DNA of 64,000 nt from an uncultured Alphaproteobacteria bacterium. Lineage in GTDB: Bacteria > Pseudomonadota > Alphaproteobacteria > Rhodobacterales > Rhodobacteraceae. The stretch covers positions 81,559 to 145,558 of the forward strand of contig CACGMO010000001.1 of NCBI GenBank assembly GCA_902574225.1. Direction: 5' to 3'. Position 1 is the first letter of the stretch, and each line of letters begins with the position of its first letter. The position numbers were made by a program, and so were the translations under genes. This document shows, piece by piece, positions 19,533 to 29,314 of this stretch. The notes under the pieces were generated by a model, which worked only from the letters and a program-made list of their open reading frames with translations, did no database searches and was not told where the DNA came from.

Positions 19533-21497
19533 ATGAGTTCAAGAAAAATAATATGGAAACCCTCTGCTAAAAGAAAAAACTCGTCAAGTATGAAAATTTT
19601 TATGGATTGGTTACGAGATGAACGTGATCTTAGTTTTGCAGATTTTAACGATCTGTGGGAATGGAGCGTAAGCGATTTGGAGAGGTTTTGGAAAAGTATT
19701 TGGGATTACTTTGGACTGAGGTCAAACACTACATTTTCTAAAGTCCTTGATGAAGAAAAGATGCCTGGAGCCTCATGGTTTAAAGGGGCGACTGTAAATA
19801 TAGTTTACGAAATTTTTAAAGATTATGAAGAAATTACAGATAATACTGCCATTTCCTTTCGCTCTGAGACTTTAGGTGACGGTGTCTTGACTTGGGAGGA
19901 GTTAATATCAAAGACAAATTCGCTTGTTATAAAGCTTAAAGAACTTGGAGTTCAGAAAGGGGATCGCGTTGTCGCAATACTTCCAAACACTCCCCATTCC
20001 CTGATTTCTTTTTGTGCAACAGCAAGTATAGGTGCAATTTGGTCTCTTTGTGCTCCAGATATGGGCGAAAACGCAATTTTAGATCGTTTCAGGCAAATAA
20101 AGCCCAAAGTGCTAATCTGTCAGGACAGCTATGTATACGCGGGTAAAATTATTAATAAAGTCAGTACTTTACGGAATATAATTAAAAAATTACCATCACT
20201 ATCTTCTACAATTCTAGTTAAAATAAAAGACAATCCCTTAACTAAAAAGCAATTAGAATGGGACAATATAATGCGTCTTAGTGGAGAAACTGAGATAGAG
20301 ATGCTACCTTTTGATCATCCTCTTTGGATAGTATATTCCTCTGGTACTACCGGCAATCCGAAACCCATAGTTCATGGTCACGGAGGGATATTGATCGAAA
20401 TGACAAAGCAATCCCTCCACATGGACATTACTAAAGATGACCATTTTTGCTGGCTTACATCCTCAGGTTGGATAATGTGGAATGTTCAATTATTGGCTTT
20501 ACTTAGAAAATGCTCCATTGCGATGTTTGACTTCGCTCCAAATTATCCAGATTTTTTAGAGGTATGGAGAAAAGTCGATGAAGAAAAACTCACTTATTTT
20601 GGGGCTGGAGCAGCTTTCTTTACCTCTTGTATGAAATCGAACATCATACCGAAAAATAAGTTTAATTTTGATAAACTTAGATCTTTGGGAGCAACTGGCT
20701 CGCCATTAAGTCAAGAAGGGTATAACTGGATATACCAGAAAGTTAAATCAGATATTTGGTTGGCACCTTTATCCGGAGGAACAGACTTCGCGGGCGCATT
20801 TGTAATCGGCAACCCGCTTTTAGATGTAAAAGAAGGAGAAATGCAATCAAAGTCTTTGGGTTGCGCAGTATATGCGTTTGATGACAATGGAAAATCTGTG
20901 GTAGGGGAGGTCGGAGAGCTAGTGTGCACAAAGCCTTTGCCTTCCATGCCTCTCTATTTTTGGGGTGATAAACAAAATAAAAGATTGATAGAAAGTTATT
21001 TTGAAACATTTCCAGGTGTCTGGAAACATGGAGATTGGATAGAATTCACTGATTACGGCGGGTCAGTAATATACGGAAGATCAGACGCAACAATAAATAG
21101 GAGAGGTCTTAGATTAGGGTCATCTGAGATTTATCGAGCTGTGGAGTCACTTGCAGAAGTAATGGATAGCGTTGTTGTTGACCTAGAATACTTAAATAGA
21201 GAAAGTAATATGACTCTGTTTGTAGTTTTATCTCCCAAAATCGCATTGTCTGACAGTTTAATAGAAAAAATAAGTGGTGCGATAAAAAACTCCATATCGG
21301 CTAGGTTCGTACCAGATAAAATCATAAAAATTAATGAAGTGCCAAGAACTTTATCTGGCAAAAAGTTAGAGGTTCCTATTAAAAAACTTCTACTTGGTTC
21401 AGACCCCAAAACTGTTGTAAACAGAGAATCTATGGCTAATCCTTCAAGTTTTGAGTTCTTTGTCACCTATTCCAAAAACCAAACGACCAAAGTTTAA
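19533..21497 (+). CDS. aacS: Acetoacetyl-CoA synthetase
   Basis: ATP-dependent ligation of acetoacetate to CoA. A 654-aa ANL-superfamily enzyme of the right length. Seen: an acetyl-CoA-synthetase-like N-terminal domain (RDLSFADFNDLWEWSV), the P-loop YSSGTTGNPKPIVHGHGG, the GATGSPLS motif, GDWIEFTDYGGSVIYGRSD (hinge Asp/Arg), and PRTLSGKKLEVP with the C-terminal catalytic Lys. It is preceded by 269 bp of AT-rich sequence without obvious signals. It could scavenge ketone bodies or work with the BKACE enzyme at 54.6-55.4 kb, whose family makes acetoacetyl-CoA. 3-hydroxybutyrate storage is another context. Confidence 0.92.
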   Translation: MSSRKIIWKPSAKRKNSSSMKIFMDWLRDERDLSFADFNDLWEWSVSDLERFWKSIWDYFGLRSNTTFSKVLDEEKMPGASWFKGATVNIVYEIFKDYEEITDNTAISFRSETLGDGVLTWEELISKTNSLVIKLKELGVQKGDRVVAILPNTPHSLISFCATASIGAIWSLCAPDMGENAILDRFRQIKPKVLICQDSYVYAGKIINKVSTLRNIIKKLPSLSSTILVKIKDNPLTKKQLEWDNIMRLSGETEIEMLPFDHPLWIVYSSGTTGNPKPIVHGHGGILIEMTKQSLHMDITKDDHFCWLTSSGWIMWNVQLLALLRKCSIAMFDFAPNYPDFLEVWRKVDEEKLTYFGAGAAFFTSCMKSNIIPKNKFNFDKLRSLGATGSPLSQEGYNWIYQKVKSDIWLAPLSGGTDFAGAFVIGNPLLDVKEGEMQSKSLGCAVYAFDDNGKSVVGEVGELVCTKPLPSMPLYFWGDKQNKRLIESYFETFPGVWKHGDWIEFTDYGGSVIYGRSDATINRRGLRLGSSEIYRAVESLAEVMDSVVVDLEYLNRESNMTLFVVLSPKIALSDSLIEKISGAIKNSISARFVPDKIIKINEVPRTLSGKKLEVPIKKLLLGSDPKTVVNRESMANPSSFEFFVTYSKNQTTKV

Positions 21498-21528
21498 AAT
21501 TATTGGATTGAAGGTACATGTTTTACTA

Positions 21529-22446
21529 TTACGCTCTTAATATTGGTCTGGTTAAACAGGTAGGACCTCCTTCACAACCAATGCACAAAGCGTCTCCATC
21601 AAACGTATAAACAGTAACTCCCTTTTTTTCTAAAGCCCTTTTTGTTTTTGGGCAGCCAGAGATCATTACACAAATTCCAGGTTTGATAGCAAGCACATTA
21701 ATATTTAGTCCTTCACTAGAAATGAATTCATCTTCTGGTGCTTCAATTAGATCGTAACCTTTTTTTTCAAGTAATTGTACTAAACCTACAGGTAGAAGAG
21801 AAAAGTACGCAAGAGCTTTTTTTTGATCGACTATACTTATGAGAGACATCATATGCAGACAAGCCTCTCTTCCTAAAAAAAATGGAAGATCAAAGGATAC
21901 AACCTCAACATTAATTTTGCGTAACATGCTTTTGATTTGTTCAATTGCAATTTGATTAGTTCTAAAGCCTTTTCCTATCACTAGGGTCTCTTTATCTAGC
22001 CAAAACATATCTCCACCTTCAGCAATCGCTAATTCAGATAACTTTCCTATTATTGGGATATCATTATTTTTGTAGAACTCCTCATGGATTTTTTCTTCCC
22101 CTTTTCTAAGTGATTTCCCGGGTGATAACAAAATTGCACCTTTTTGTGTCATAAATGACGGGTCATAAGTGAATATAGAGTCTGCGTTCTCATTGTTTTT
22201 GGGCGTCATCCATAAGATTTCTACATCCAAGCGAGTTAAGATTTTTATAAACGAAGAGTAGTTGCTTTCTATCTTTGAGGGATCAAATGCTTGACCATAA
22301 TGCCATTTATTAGGGTCAGCTCTTTTTAAAGCTTCCATGGGTTTTAACATTCCCACGGTTCTAAGCCTACTTATCATTGAAGAGACGCCAAAATCTGTTC
22401 TTTTACTGGAATATTGAGGTTTATTATTTTTCTTGTTATGCCGCAT
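21529..22446 (-). CDS. Dimethylarginine dimethylaminohydrolase / amidinotransferase-family hydrolase
   Basis: A 305-aa guanidino-group-modifying enzyme of the DDAH / arginine deiminase fold. Seen: a SIFTYDP segment for the substrate-binding Asp, AIAEGGDMFWL, the catalytic His in ACLHMMSLIS and the catalytic Cys297 in GPTCLTRP. These fit hydrolysis of methylated or free arginine to citrulline. The segment after the catalytic His is altered (LHMMSLIS rather than LHLxxxF-like), so the substrate may differ. A short basic N-terminal extension of about 20 residues is present. It converges on aacS with 31 bp between stops. Confidence 0.8.
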   Translation of the reverse strand: MRHNKKNNKPQYSSKRTDFGVSSMISRLRTVGMLKPMEALKRADPNKWHYGQAFDPSKIESNYSSFIKILTRLDVEILWMTPKNNENADSIFTYDPSFMTQKGAILLSPGKSLRKGEEKIHEEFYKNNDIPIIGKLSELAIAEGGDMFWLDKETLVIGKGFRTNQIAIEQIKSMLRKINVEVVSFDLPFFLGREACLHMMSLISIVDQKKALAYFSLLPVGLVQLLEKKGYDLIEAPEDEFISSEGLNINVLAIKPGICVMISGCPKTKRALEKKGVTVYTFDGDALCIGCEGGPTCLTRPILRA

Positions 22447-22493
22447 TTATGCAACCTTAATTTTGGGATTTGGTATTTCTTAAAACTCGTTGG

Positions 22494-22916
22494 TTACAGT
22501 CTAGCATAGGTGCAACTTATTTCTGCTGCCGATTTATTTGACTCTCTATCTTTTATGGTAATTCGACCTACGACAAGGCGCTGGCCAAGTTTCAATATTT
22601 CTGTTTCTAATGAACCTCCTCCTCGTAGCAATGGGCGTAAATATTTGCATGAAATATCTACCGTGGTTATTTCTTGGTACTTTCCGATTGCACTGATTAC
22701 AGCTACAATCATTGCTGTATCTGCTGCACTAACTATAGCTTGGCCACAAATCATGTTACCTGCCCTAACTAGTTTTTCATTGTAATTTAGAGTAAACTTG
22801 CACTTGAATTTAGAAATACTATTAATTTGAAGATCTAAATCTTGGATCCAGGGAGCAGTTACGCTTGACAACAAATTTTGTGCCTCTTTAACTCCAAAAG
22901 CTTTTTGTTTTTCCAA
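22494..22916 (-). CDS. PaaI-type hotdog thioesterase
   Basis: A 140-aa acyl-CoA thioesterase-like protein. The hotdog core is visible: NEKLVRAGNMICGQAIVSAADTA, then TTVDISCKYLRP and a final RLVVGRITIKDRES segment. The motif Asp of PaaI thioesterases corresponds to the AADTAM region. The start is a TTG at 22914-22916, with AAGG about 10 nt upstream. It lies 47 bp upstream of the DDAH-like gene on the same strand and may share a transcript with it. The substrate cannot be inferred. Confidence 0.82.
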   Translation of the reverse strand: MEKQKAFGVKEAQNLLSSVTAPWIQDLDLQINSISKFKCKFTLNYNEKLVRAGNMICGQAIVSAADTAMIVAVISAIGKYQEITTVDISCKYLRPLLRGGGSLETEILKLGQRLVVGRITIKDRESNKSAAEISCTYARL

Positions 22917-23016
22917 TGTTTTAGACCTTATCCATTTTAGAGATTAACTGTGGACTCGAAATTATCACTTCATTTAGTTTTTTTCAATATACTTGGAAAA
23001 GGAGGATGTTGATATT

Positions 23017-23155
23017 ATGGCAAAAAGAGAAACAAATTTTTTTGAAAATCTATTGCAAAAAAACTTTTAATCTTGCATAAAGCGTTATTGGGTTAGCAAT
23101 TATTATATTGTGGGTTTTTTATAAGAACCTGTCTGTTCAAGAGCTTGAGGCAAAA
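23017..23155 (+). pseudogene. Possible relic of a small membrane protein before tig
   Basis: AAAGGAGG is followed by an ATG at 23017 and a 17-codon ORF that stops after a run of seven A. Removing one A and bypassing a TAA at 23088-23090 would join it to a hydrophobic segment SVIGLAIIILWVFYKN encoded directly upstream of, and in frame with, trigger factor. This could be a decayed small membrane protein. The stretch is short, so chance is a real alternative. Confidence 0.25.
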
Positions 23156-24472
23156 ATGAAATTCAAAGAAATTATTAATGAAAAACTTAAAAGAAAGTAC
23201 GAGTTCACGCTAAAAGCGTCAGAGCTGAATACAGAAGTCGATCAGCAGTTGGAAAAAGAGCAACCCTCTATTCAGATGAAAGGTTTTAGAAAAGGAAAAG
23301 TTCCCATAAGCTTATTGAAGAAAATGCATGGTGAGGCCCTTTTATCAGAAGCTATGAAAAGCGCTACGGACAAAGCCGTGAAAGATCATTTTGAGAAAAA
23401 GGGTGATAAGCCAGCCTACGAGCCAAAGATAGATCTAATTAATAAAGAGTGGAAATCGGGTGATGATGTAGAGCTTTCTATCGAGTACGAGTGTATGCCA
23501 GAGATTCCAAAGTTTGACCTTTCAAAGTTAGTTCTAGACAACCTGGTTGTAGAGCCAGACAGTAAGTCTCTAAATGATGCAATGAAGAGTGTACAAGAAA
23601 GTAGCCCTGAATATAAACCAGCCAAAAAGGGAACAAAATCTAAAGAGAAGGATCAAGTTATTTTAGATTTTCAGGGATTTATAGATGGTGAGCCTTTCGA
23701 AAACGGCTCTAGTCAAGACTTTCCCTTAGTCTTAGGCTCAAATAGTTTTATTCCTGGTTTCGAAGATCAATTGATTGATGTTCAGAAAAACGACGAAAAA
23801 ATTGTAAAAGTCACTTTCCCAAAAAATTATGGGAACCAAGAGCTTTCAGGCAAAGACGCAGACTTCAAATGTAAGATTAAGGAAATTTCAAACCCAGTTT
23901 TGCCAGAGGTTAATGATGAATTAGCTAAGAAGTTTGGACTTGAAAGTCTTAAACAACTTCAAGAAAACCTCGAGAAGCAGGTCAAAGACGAATTTGAAAA
24001 TGGTTCAAGGGTGTTACTGAAAAAACAATTAATGGATAACCTTGAGAAAGAGCTAAAATTTGAATTGCCAGAGTCATTAGTGACGACGGAAGCTAATTCA
24101 ATAGCCATGCATCGAGATAATAATAAAAAGACCGATAACACAGATGAAATACCTAAGGTTTCAAAAGAAGATAAAAAAATAGCCGAGCGTCGGGTTAGGG
24201 TAGGTTTATTTTTTGCTGAGTTTGGAGTACAAAATAAGTTAGATTTAACCGAGGCCGAATTGAATGCTGCATTTGAAAATGAGTCTAGAAGATATCCTGG
24301 TCAGGAACAAGAGTATCTTAAGTTTATTAAATCTAATCCCCAAGCTCAGCAAGCCTTAAGAGGCCCACTGTTTGAGGAGAAAGTAGTAAACAGCATGCTT
24401 GAAACTGTTACTCTAAAGGAAAAGAAGCTGTCTGTTGCTAAGTTTAAAGAACAAATGGAAAAGCTTAATTAA
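23156..24472 (+). CDS. tig: Trigger factor
   Basis: Ribosome-bound chaperone and prolyl isomerase that meets nascent chains at the exit tunnel. The frame extends upstream to 23108, but the ATG at 23156 gives the standard start MKFKEIINEKLKRKY and 438 aa. The ribosome-binding signature GFRKGKVP lies at residues 43-50. The FKBP-type domain follows (DQVILDFQGFIDGEPFENGS through FIPGFEDQL, about 155-240), then the C-terminal chaperone arms. It is followed 28 bp later by clpP, the classic tig-clpP-clpX order. Confidence 0.96.
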   Translation: MKFKEIINEKLKRKYEFTLKASELNTEVDQQLEKEQPSIQMKGFRKGKVPISLLKKMHGEALLSEAMKSATDKAVKDHFEKKGDKPAYEPKIDLINKEWKSGDDVELSIEYECMPEIPKFDLSKLVLDNLVVEPDSKSLNDAMKSVQESSPEYKPAKKGTKSKEKDQVILDFQGFIDGEPFENGSSQDFPLVLGSNSFIPGFEDQLIDVQKNDEKIVKVTFPKNYGNQELSGKDADFKCKIKEISNPVLPEVNDELAKKFGLESLKQLQENLEKQVKDEFENGSRVLLKKQLMDNLEKELKFELPESLVTTEANSIAMHRDNNKKTDNTDEIPKVSKEDKKIAERRVRVGLFFAEFGVQNKLDLTEAELNAAFENESRRYPGQEQEYLKFIKSNPQAQQALRGPLFEEKVVNSMLETVTLKEKKLSVAKFKEQMEKLN

Positions 24473-24500
24473 ATTGATAGGATAAATACAAGGATTAGTA

Positions 24501-25133
24501 ATGAAAGACATTAACGAAATATACATGAATACATTAGTTCCAATGGTTGTTGAACAAAGTGCAAGAGGTGAACGTGCTTATGATATTTTTTCAAGACTCT
24601 TGAAAGAAAGAATTATATTTATTTCAGGTCCTATACACGACGGAATGTCTACTCTGGTTGTAGCTCAGTTGCTGTTCTTAGAAGCAGAAAACCCAAAAAA
24701 AGAGATTTCTATGTATATCAATTCGCCTGGAGGAGTAGTGTCGTCTGGTCTGTCTATATATGATACTATGCAGTATGTAAGACCAAAAATAGCTACGATG
24801 TGCGTAGGTCAAGCAGCTTCAATGGGATCTCTATTGTTGGCTGCCGGGGAACAGGGTATGAGGTTCTGTTTGCCGAACAGCAGGGTTATGGTTCATCAGC
24901 CTTCAGGAGGTTTTCAGGGTCAAGCATCTGATATTGCTCTTCATGCTCAAGAAATACTGGACCTTAAAAAGAGACTAAATATGATTTATGTAAAACATAC
25001 AAATCAAAAGATAAGTTCAGTAGAAAAGGCATTAGACCGAGATAATTTCATGACGCCAGAGCAGTCTCTTGATTGGGGTATAATTGATAAGATCATTGAC
25101 CGGAGAGAAATCGATCCTTCAGATAAAGCGTAA
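24501..25133 (+). CDS. clpP: ATP-dependent Clp protease proteolytic subunit
   Basis: Serine protease chamber used with ClpX and ClpA. It has 210 aa. The catalytic triad is visible: Ser107 in GQAASMGS, His132 in MVHQPSGG and Asp184 in DRDNFM. The hydrophobic-cleft segment [11 protein letters not shown] is intact. The N-terminus is short, consistent with a small propeptide. It sits between tig and clpX. Confidence 0.98.
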   Translation: MKDINEIYMNTLVPMVVEQSARGERAYDIFSRLLKERIIFISGPIHDGMSTLVVAQLLFLEAENPKKEISMYINSPGGVVSSGLSIYDTMQYVRPKIATMCVGQAASMGSLLLAAGEQGMRFCLPNSRVMVHQPSGGFQGQASDIALHAQEILDLKKRLNMIYVKHTNQKISSVEKALDRDNFMTPEQSLDWGIIDKIIDRREIDPSDKA

Positions 25134-25195
25134 TCAAAGTTGCATTTTGATAAAAACACTTGGCAGAATTTATAAACGTATTAATATGTTAAATT

Positions 25196-26464
25196 ATGAG
25201 TAAGTCTGGATCAACATCTAATAAAAATACGCTCTTTTGTTCCTTCTGCGGTAAAAGTCAGCATGAAGTGAAAAAGCTTATAGCGGGGCCAACGGTTTTT
25301 ATATGTGATGAATGTGTAGAATTATGTATGGATATCATAAAAGAAGAAGTTAAGACAAATGAAGGTAAGGGTGCAACGTCATCAATTCCAGCTCCAAAAG
25401 AAATCTTTGAAGTATTGAATGATTACGTAATTGGGCAGACTTCAGCAAAGAAAATTTTATCTGTTGCTGTTCATAACCACTACAAACGAATAGGATATTC
25501 ACCCAAAAAGGGAGACGTCGAACTTCAGAAATCTAATATTATGCTAATAGGGCCAACTGGTTGTGGCAAAACTCTTCTGGCTCAAACATTAGCTCGAATT
25601 TTAGATGTTCCTTTCACTATGGCCGATGCTACTACCCTCACTGAGGCGGGATATGTGGGAGAGGACGTAGAGAACATCATTCTTAAGTTATTACAACAAG
25701 CTGAGTATAATGTAGAGAAGGCACAAAGAGGAATAGTTTATATAGATGAGATCGACAAAATAAGCCGTAAGACAGACAATCCATCAATCACAAGAGATGT
25801 ATCCGGTGAAGGCGTACAACAAGCTCTATTGAAAATTATGGAGGGTACTGTTGCCTCCGTGCCACCTCAGGGTGGACGAAAACATCCTCAACAAGAATTT
25901 TTACAAGTTGATACAACGAATATTTTATTCATTTGTGGAGGTGCTTTTGCAGGTCTTGAAAAAGTTATTTCTTCAAGAGGGGAAACCAAGAGTATAGGTT
26001 TTGGAGCTGACGTTAGTGGCCCAGACAGCAGAAAAATTGGAGATATAATCTGTGATGTTGAGCCCCAAGACTTGTTAAAATTTGGGCTTATTCCCGAGTT
26101 CGTAGGAAGGCTGCCTGTTGTAGCTACGTTGAATGATTTGAATATTGAAGCTATGATCAAAATACTAAACGAACCAAAGAATGCGCTTATTAAACAATTT
26201 AAAAAATTATTTGAATTAGAAGGTGTAAAGCTTACGTTTACTGAGGAGGCTCTTAAAAGCATAGCAAATAAGGCAATAAAGCGGAAAACGGGTGCTAGAG
26301 CTTTACGTTCGATATTAGAAAAGATTCTGTTAGACTCTATGTTTGATCTGCCCTCACTACAGTCAGTAGAAGAGGTGGTTGTAAACGAGGATGCTGTTGA
26401 TAAGGACACTGAGCCATTAATGATATATAGCGAAAGTTCTGAGGAACCCGCTTCTGCGTCATAG
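25196..26464 (+). CDS. clpX: ClpX ATPase, specificity subunit of ClpXP
   Basis: AAA+ unfoldase that recognises tagged substrates and feeds them to ClpP. It has 422 aa. The N-terminal zinc-binding domain carries Cys15, Cys18, Cys37 and Cys40. Walker A is GPTGCGKT (119-126); Walker B is VYIDEIDK. The pore-loop region and the IGF-type ClpP loop (TKSIGFGAD) are present, as is the C-terminal [14 protein letters not shown] sensor-2 region. The gap of 62 bp after clpP may hold a separate promoter. Confidence 0.98.
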   Translation: MSKSGSTSNKNTLFCSFCGKSQHEVKKLIAGPTVFICDECVELCMDIIKEEVKTNEGKGATSSIPAPKEIFEVLNDYVIGQTSAKKILSVAVHNHYKRIGYSPKKGDVELQKSNIMLIGPTGCGKTLLAQTLARILDVPFTMADATTLTEAGYVGEDVENIILKLLQQAEYNVEKAQRGIVYIDEIDKISRKTDNPSITRDVSGEGVQQALLKIMEGTVASVPPQGGRKHPQQEFLQVDTTNILFICGGAFAGLEKVISSRGETKSIGFGADVSGPDSRKIGDIICDVEPQDLLKFGLIPEFVGRLPVVATLNDLNIEAMIKILNEPKNALIKQFKKLFELEGVKLTFTEEALKSIANKAIKRKTGARALRSILEKILLDSMFDLPSLQSVEEVVVNEDAVDKDTEPLMIYSESSEEPASAS

Positions 26465-26475
26465 GATCGAAACAA

Positions 26476-26865
26476 ATGGTTTTAAAAAAATTGTTAAGGC
26501 TTTTATTCACTTGGTGGAATGGGACTACCGCTGGAACCAAATTGCATACCTTTTTTAATGGTAAAAAAGTTGGCGAAGATTATTTCGGTAATTTTTATTA
26601 TGAAAGTAAAGATAAAAAAAATCGTTGGTGTATATATTCTAATGAATCTGAGGCTTCAAAAATTAGTCCTGAATGGAACAGCTGGCTTAGATTTATTTCA
26701 GTTGCACGTCCAAAGGATAACGAAACGAGGCATGAGTGGCAGAAGCTTTTTAATGGTAACTTAACTGGTCTAGACAGTGTTTATAAGCCACGCACAGTGA
26801 GAACTAGTTCAAAGGAAGAATTGAAGAGCTATCAATCCGACTATAAAGCATGGAAACCTGAGTAA
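26476..26865 (+). CDS. NDUFA12-family NADH:ubiquinone oxidoreductase subunit
   Basis: A 129-aa homologue of the mitochondrial complex I accessory subunit NDUFA12 (B17.2), an alphaproteobacterial hallmark. The conserved segment GTKLHTFFNGKKVGEDYFGN with YYESKDKKNRW is clear, as is the WNSWL segment. It probably binds the peripheral arm of complex I at the inner membrane. Position between clpX (11 bp) and mlaD (7 bp) suggests it is read from the same transcript. Confidence 0.93.
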   Translation: MVLKKLLRLLFTWWNGTTAGTKLHTFFNGKKVGEDYFGNFYYESKDKKNRWCIYSNESEASKISPEWNSWLRFISVARPKDNETRHEWQKLFNGNLTGLDSVYKPRTVRTSSKEELKSYQSDYKAWKPE

Positions 26866-26872
26866 ACTGAAA

Positions 26873-27319
26873 ATGAAGGTTAATTTTCTTGATGCTTTTC
26901 TTGGGTTTTTAGTTTTGTTGATTACCGGTTTATTTCTTTTTTACGTATATGCAACAGTTGATAGTAAACTTTTCAAGAGCGATAGCTTTCGATTACATGC
27001 TCGCTTCGATAACGTCGAGGGTATAGTGAGTGGTAGCAAGGTAAAGATGGCTGGGGTAAATATTGGAACTGTTAAAAGTGTTTCTTTGGAACCAGATAAT
27101 TTTATTGCCTCTATAACAATGGACTTTGATAAGGAATATAGTTTTCCAGATGATACGGAAGCTTCTGTGCAGTTGGAAGGTCTATTAGGAGGGAGCTATA
27201 TATCGATCCTACCAGGGGGATCAGATGTCCTGTTATTGAACAATCAAGAGATCATTTATACTCAAGGTTCAACAAGCCTTTTAAATTTGATGCTAAAGTT
27301 TGCTAATACCGATCAGTGA
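26873..27319 (+). CDS. mlaD: MlaD-like MCE-domain lipid transport protein
   Basis: Periplasmic, membrane-anchored MCE-domain protein of the Mla phospholipid transport system. It has 148 aa: one N-terminal transmembrane helix (about residues 6-28) followed by a single MCE domain (LHARFDNVEGIVSGSKVKMA, then GVNIGTVKSV and LEGLLGGSYISILPGG). No mlaE or mlaF is adjacent, so the rest of the transporter is encoded elsewhere. Its last 27 bp overlap the 3' end of aat on the opposite strand. Confidence 0.92.
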   Translation: MKVNFLDAFLGFLVLLITGLFLFYVYATVDSKLFKSDSFRLHARFDNVEGIVSGSKVKMAGVNIGTVKSVSLEPDNFIASITMDFDKEYSFPDDTEASVQLEGLLGGSYISILPGGSDVLLLNNQEIIYTQGSTSLLNLMLKFANTDQ

Positions 27320-27967
27320 CTTCATTTCTGCTTTGTTAATCAGCATTTCATCGATTATTACGCTACTAGGTTTGATAAATGGTACTTTTTCAGAAGTCGA
27401 CCTTTTAATTAAATTTAAAAATAAAGCTCTTGATATCTCTTTTGCTCCCATAGTTCTGAGATGATCAGTCATAAATTGAACATCTAATAATGAAAACTTA
27501 TTCAAAGCTAACGTCCCCATTAGTGCAATTAATGCCAGTTTTGATCCATTTGAACTTGTTGAAAACATACTTTCTGCAAAAAAAACCTTGCCTATTGCTA
27601 CCCCATATAGACCTCCTTTTAATTTTTTATCTTCCCAAACTTCTATTGAATGAGCGTACCCTAGATCATGCAAAGTATTATAAGTAGATTTAATTGATTT
27701 ATTTATCCAAGTTTCTTCTCGGTTTGCGCAGTTTGAGATAGTCGATAAAAAATCATGGTTAATGGAAAATTCAAATTTCTTTTTGCGGCATAATTTTTTA
27801 AGGCTTCTAGATATATGTAATTTTGAGATCGGTATTACTGCTCTTACTATTGGATTACACCAAAAGATTTGATTATCATCATTATGGTCTCCCATTGGGA
27901 AAAGACCATTTCTATAAAGATTAATTAGGGTACTTGGGTTTATATCGTTATTAGAGCGAGTAAGCAA
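27293..27967 (-). CDS. aat: Leucyl/phenylalanyl-tRNA--protein transferase
   Basis: Adds Leu or Phe to proteins with N-terminal Arg or Lys, marking them for ClpAP (N-degron pathway). It has 224 aa. Seen: LYRNGLFPMGD, IFWCNPIVRAVIPI, the AHSIEVWEDKKLKGGLYGVA block, the FFAESMFS motif (usually FFGESMF) and DVQFMTDHLRTMGAKEI. The start is a TTG directly after the accC stop, so it is translated as the last gene of an accB-accC-aat unit. It overlaps mlaD tail to tail. Confidence 0.95.
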   Translation of the reverse strand: MLTRSNNDINPSTLINLYRNGLFPMGDHNDDNQIFWCNPIVRAVIPISKLHISRSLKKLCRKKKFEFSINHDFLSTISNCANREETWINKSIKSTYNTLHDLGYAHSIEVWEDKKLKGGLYGVAIGKVFFAESMFSTSSNGSKLALIALMGTLALNKFSLLDVQFMTDHLRTMGAKEISRALFLNLIKRSTSEKVPFIKPSSVIIDEMLINKAEMKSLIGISKL

Positions 27968-29314
27968 TTATTGAGCCTTATCAGAGAGCCAGTGCTCAAG
28001 CCAATGTATATTATAATCCCCACTCTTAAAGTCTTCTTCGTCTATAATTTCCTTAAAAAGATCCATTGTTGTGTGGACTCCGTCTATAATAAGTTCGTCC
28101 AGAGCTCTTGATAGCCTACTAAGGGCCAATGACCTACTATCAGCATGCACAATCAATTTTCCTATGAGACTGTCGTAGAAGGGTGGGACTTTAAAACCAT
28201 TATAAATGGCGCTATCCATTCTAATCCCAATGCCTCCTGGAGAGTGGAATTCAATTATGTTACCTGGTGATGGTGAAAAAGATGGAAGGCGTTCAGCATT
28301 AATTCGGCATTCTATTGCATGACCCTTAGGTTTAAGAGTTTCTTGAGAAAGGGACATATCCATTCCGGAGGCGACACGTATTTGTTCTTTTACTAAATCG
28401 ATACCAAAAACAGCCTCAGTTATTGGGTGCTCAACTTGGAGTCTAGTATTCATCTCGATAAAGAAGAACTCTCCATTTTCATACAAAAACTCTATCGTTC
28501 CTGCTCCTTCATACTTCATCTTACTCACTGCATCGGAACAAATTTTTCCAATTTTTTTTATCTCGTCTGGTGTAACTCCTGGGCTTGGTGTCTCTTCTAG
28601 TACTTTTTGGTGTCGTCTTTGTAGGGAACAGTCTCTCTCTCCTAAATGTACAGCTTTTCCTTTTCCATCTCCAAAGATTTGAATTTCAATGTGCCTTGGT
28701 TTTTCTAAGTACTTTTCCATATATACTGTATCGTCATTAAAGCTTTTCTTTGCCTCTGATTTTGCTTGCAAAAATAATTTCTCTAGTTGATCATAGCCAG
28801 AGATTATCTTCATTCCTATTCCACCGCCCCCGGCTGCGGCTTTTAATAGAACAGGAAAGCCTATTTTTTTTGCGATAATATAAGCATCATCAACATCTTT
28901 GACTTCACCATTAGAGCCTGGAACACATGGAACATTGAATGTTTCCATTTGGGCTTTTGCATTTATTTTGTCGCCCATCGTATTTATATGAGAGACGGAG
29001 GGACCAATAAATTTTATTCTATGATATGCCAAAATTTCTGCAAAATTTGCATTTTCTGATAAGAATCCATAGCCAGGATGTACAGCTTCACTTCCAGTAA
29101 TTTCACATGCAGATATAATTGAGGGAATAGAAAGATAACTTTTTGCGCTCTCTGCTGGCCCAATACACACACTTTCGTCAGCCATCCTTACATGCATTGC
29201 ATTTACGTCGGCTTGGGAATAAACCGCCACAGTTTTTATACCCATTTCCTTACAAGTCCTTATTACTCGAAGTGCAATTTCACCTCTATTGGCAATCAAA
29301 ATTTTTTTAAACAT
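27968..29314 (-). CDS. accC: Biotin carboxylase subunit of acetyl-CoA carboxylase
   Basis: Carboxylates the biotin of AccB with ATP and bicarbonate, the first step of fatty-acid synthesis. It has 448 aa with an ATP-grasp fold. Seen: the N-terminal KILIANRGEIALRVIRTCKE, the glycine-rich KAAAGGGGIGMK loop, the ERDCSLQRRHQKVLEE segment and EMNTRLQVEHPITE with the catalytic residues. The start lies directly at the accB stop codon, so the two are translated together. Confidence 0.97.
   Translation of the reverse strand: MFKKILIANRGEIALRVIRTCKEMGIKTVAVYSQADVNAMHVRMADESVCIGPAESAKSYLSIPSIISACEITGSEAVHPGYGFLSENANFAEILAYHRIKFIGPSVSHINTMGDKINAKAQMETFNVPCVPGSNGEVKDVDDAYIIAKKIGFPVLLKAAAGGGGIGMKIISGYDQLEKLFLQAKSEAKKSFNDDTVYMEKYLEKPRHIEIQIFGDGKGKAVHLGERDCSLQRRHQKVLEETPSPGVTPDEIKKIGKICSDAVSKMKYEGAGTIEFLYENGEFFFIEMNTRLQVEHPITEAVFGIDLVKEQIRVASGMDMSLSQETLKPKGHAIECRINAERLPSFSPSPGNIIEFHSPGGIGIRMDSAIYNGFKVPPFYDSLIGKLIVHADSRSLALSRLSRALDELIIDGVHTTMDLFKEIIDEEDFKSGDYNIHWLEHWLSDKAQ

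Noticed and set aside
13449..23155. Integrated element using tRNA-Leu as attachment site
   Set aside because: No integrase is present and I find no second copy of the tRNA 3' end (GGTTCAAGTCCTATC) downstream. The variable block next to the tRNA is real, but an integrative element is not supported.
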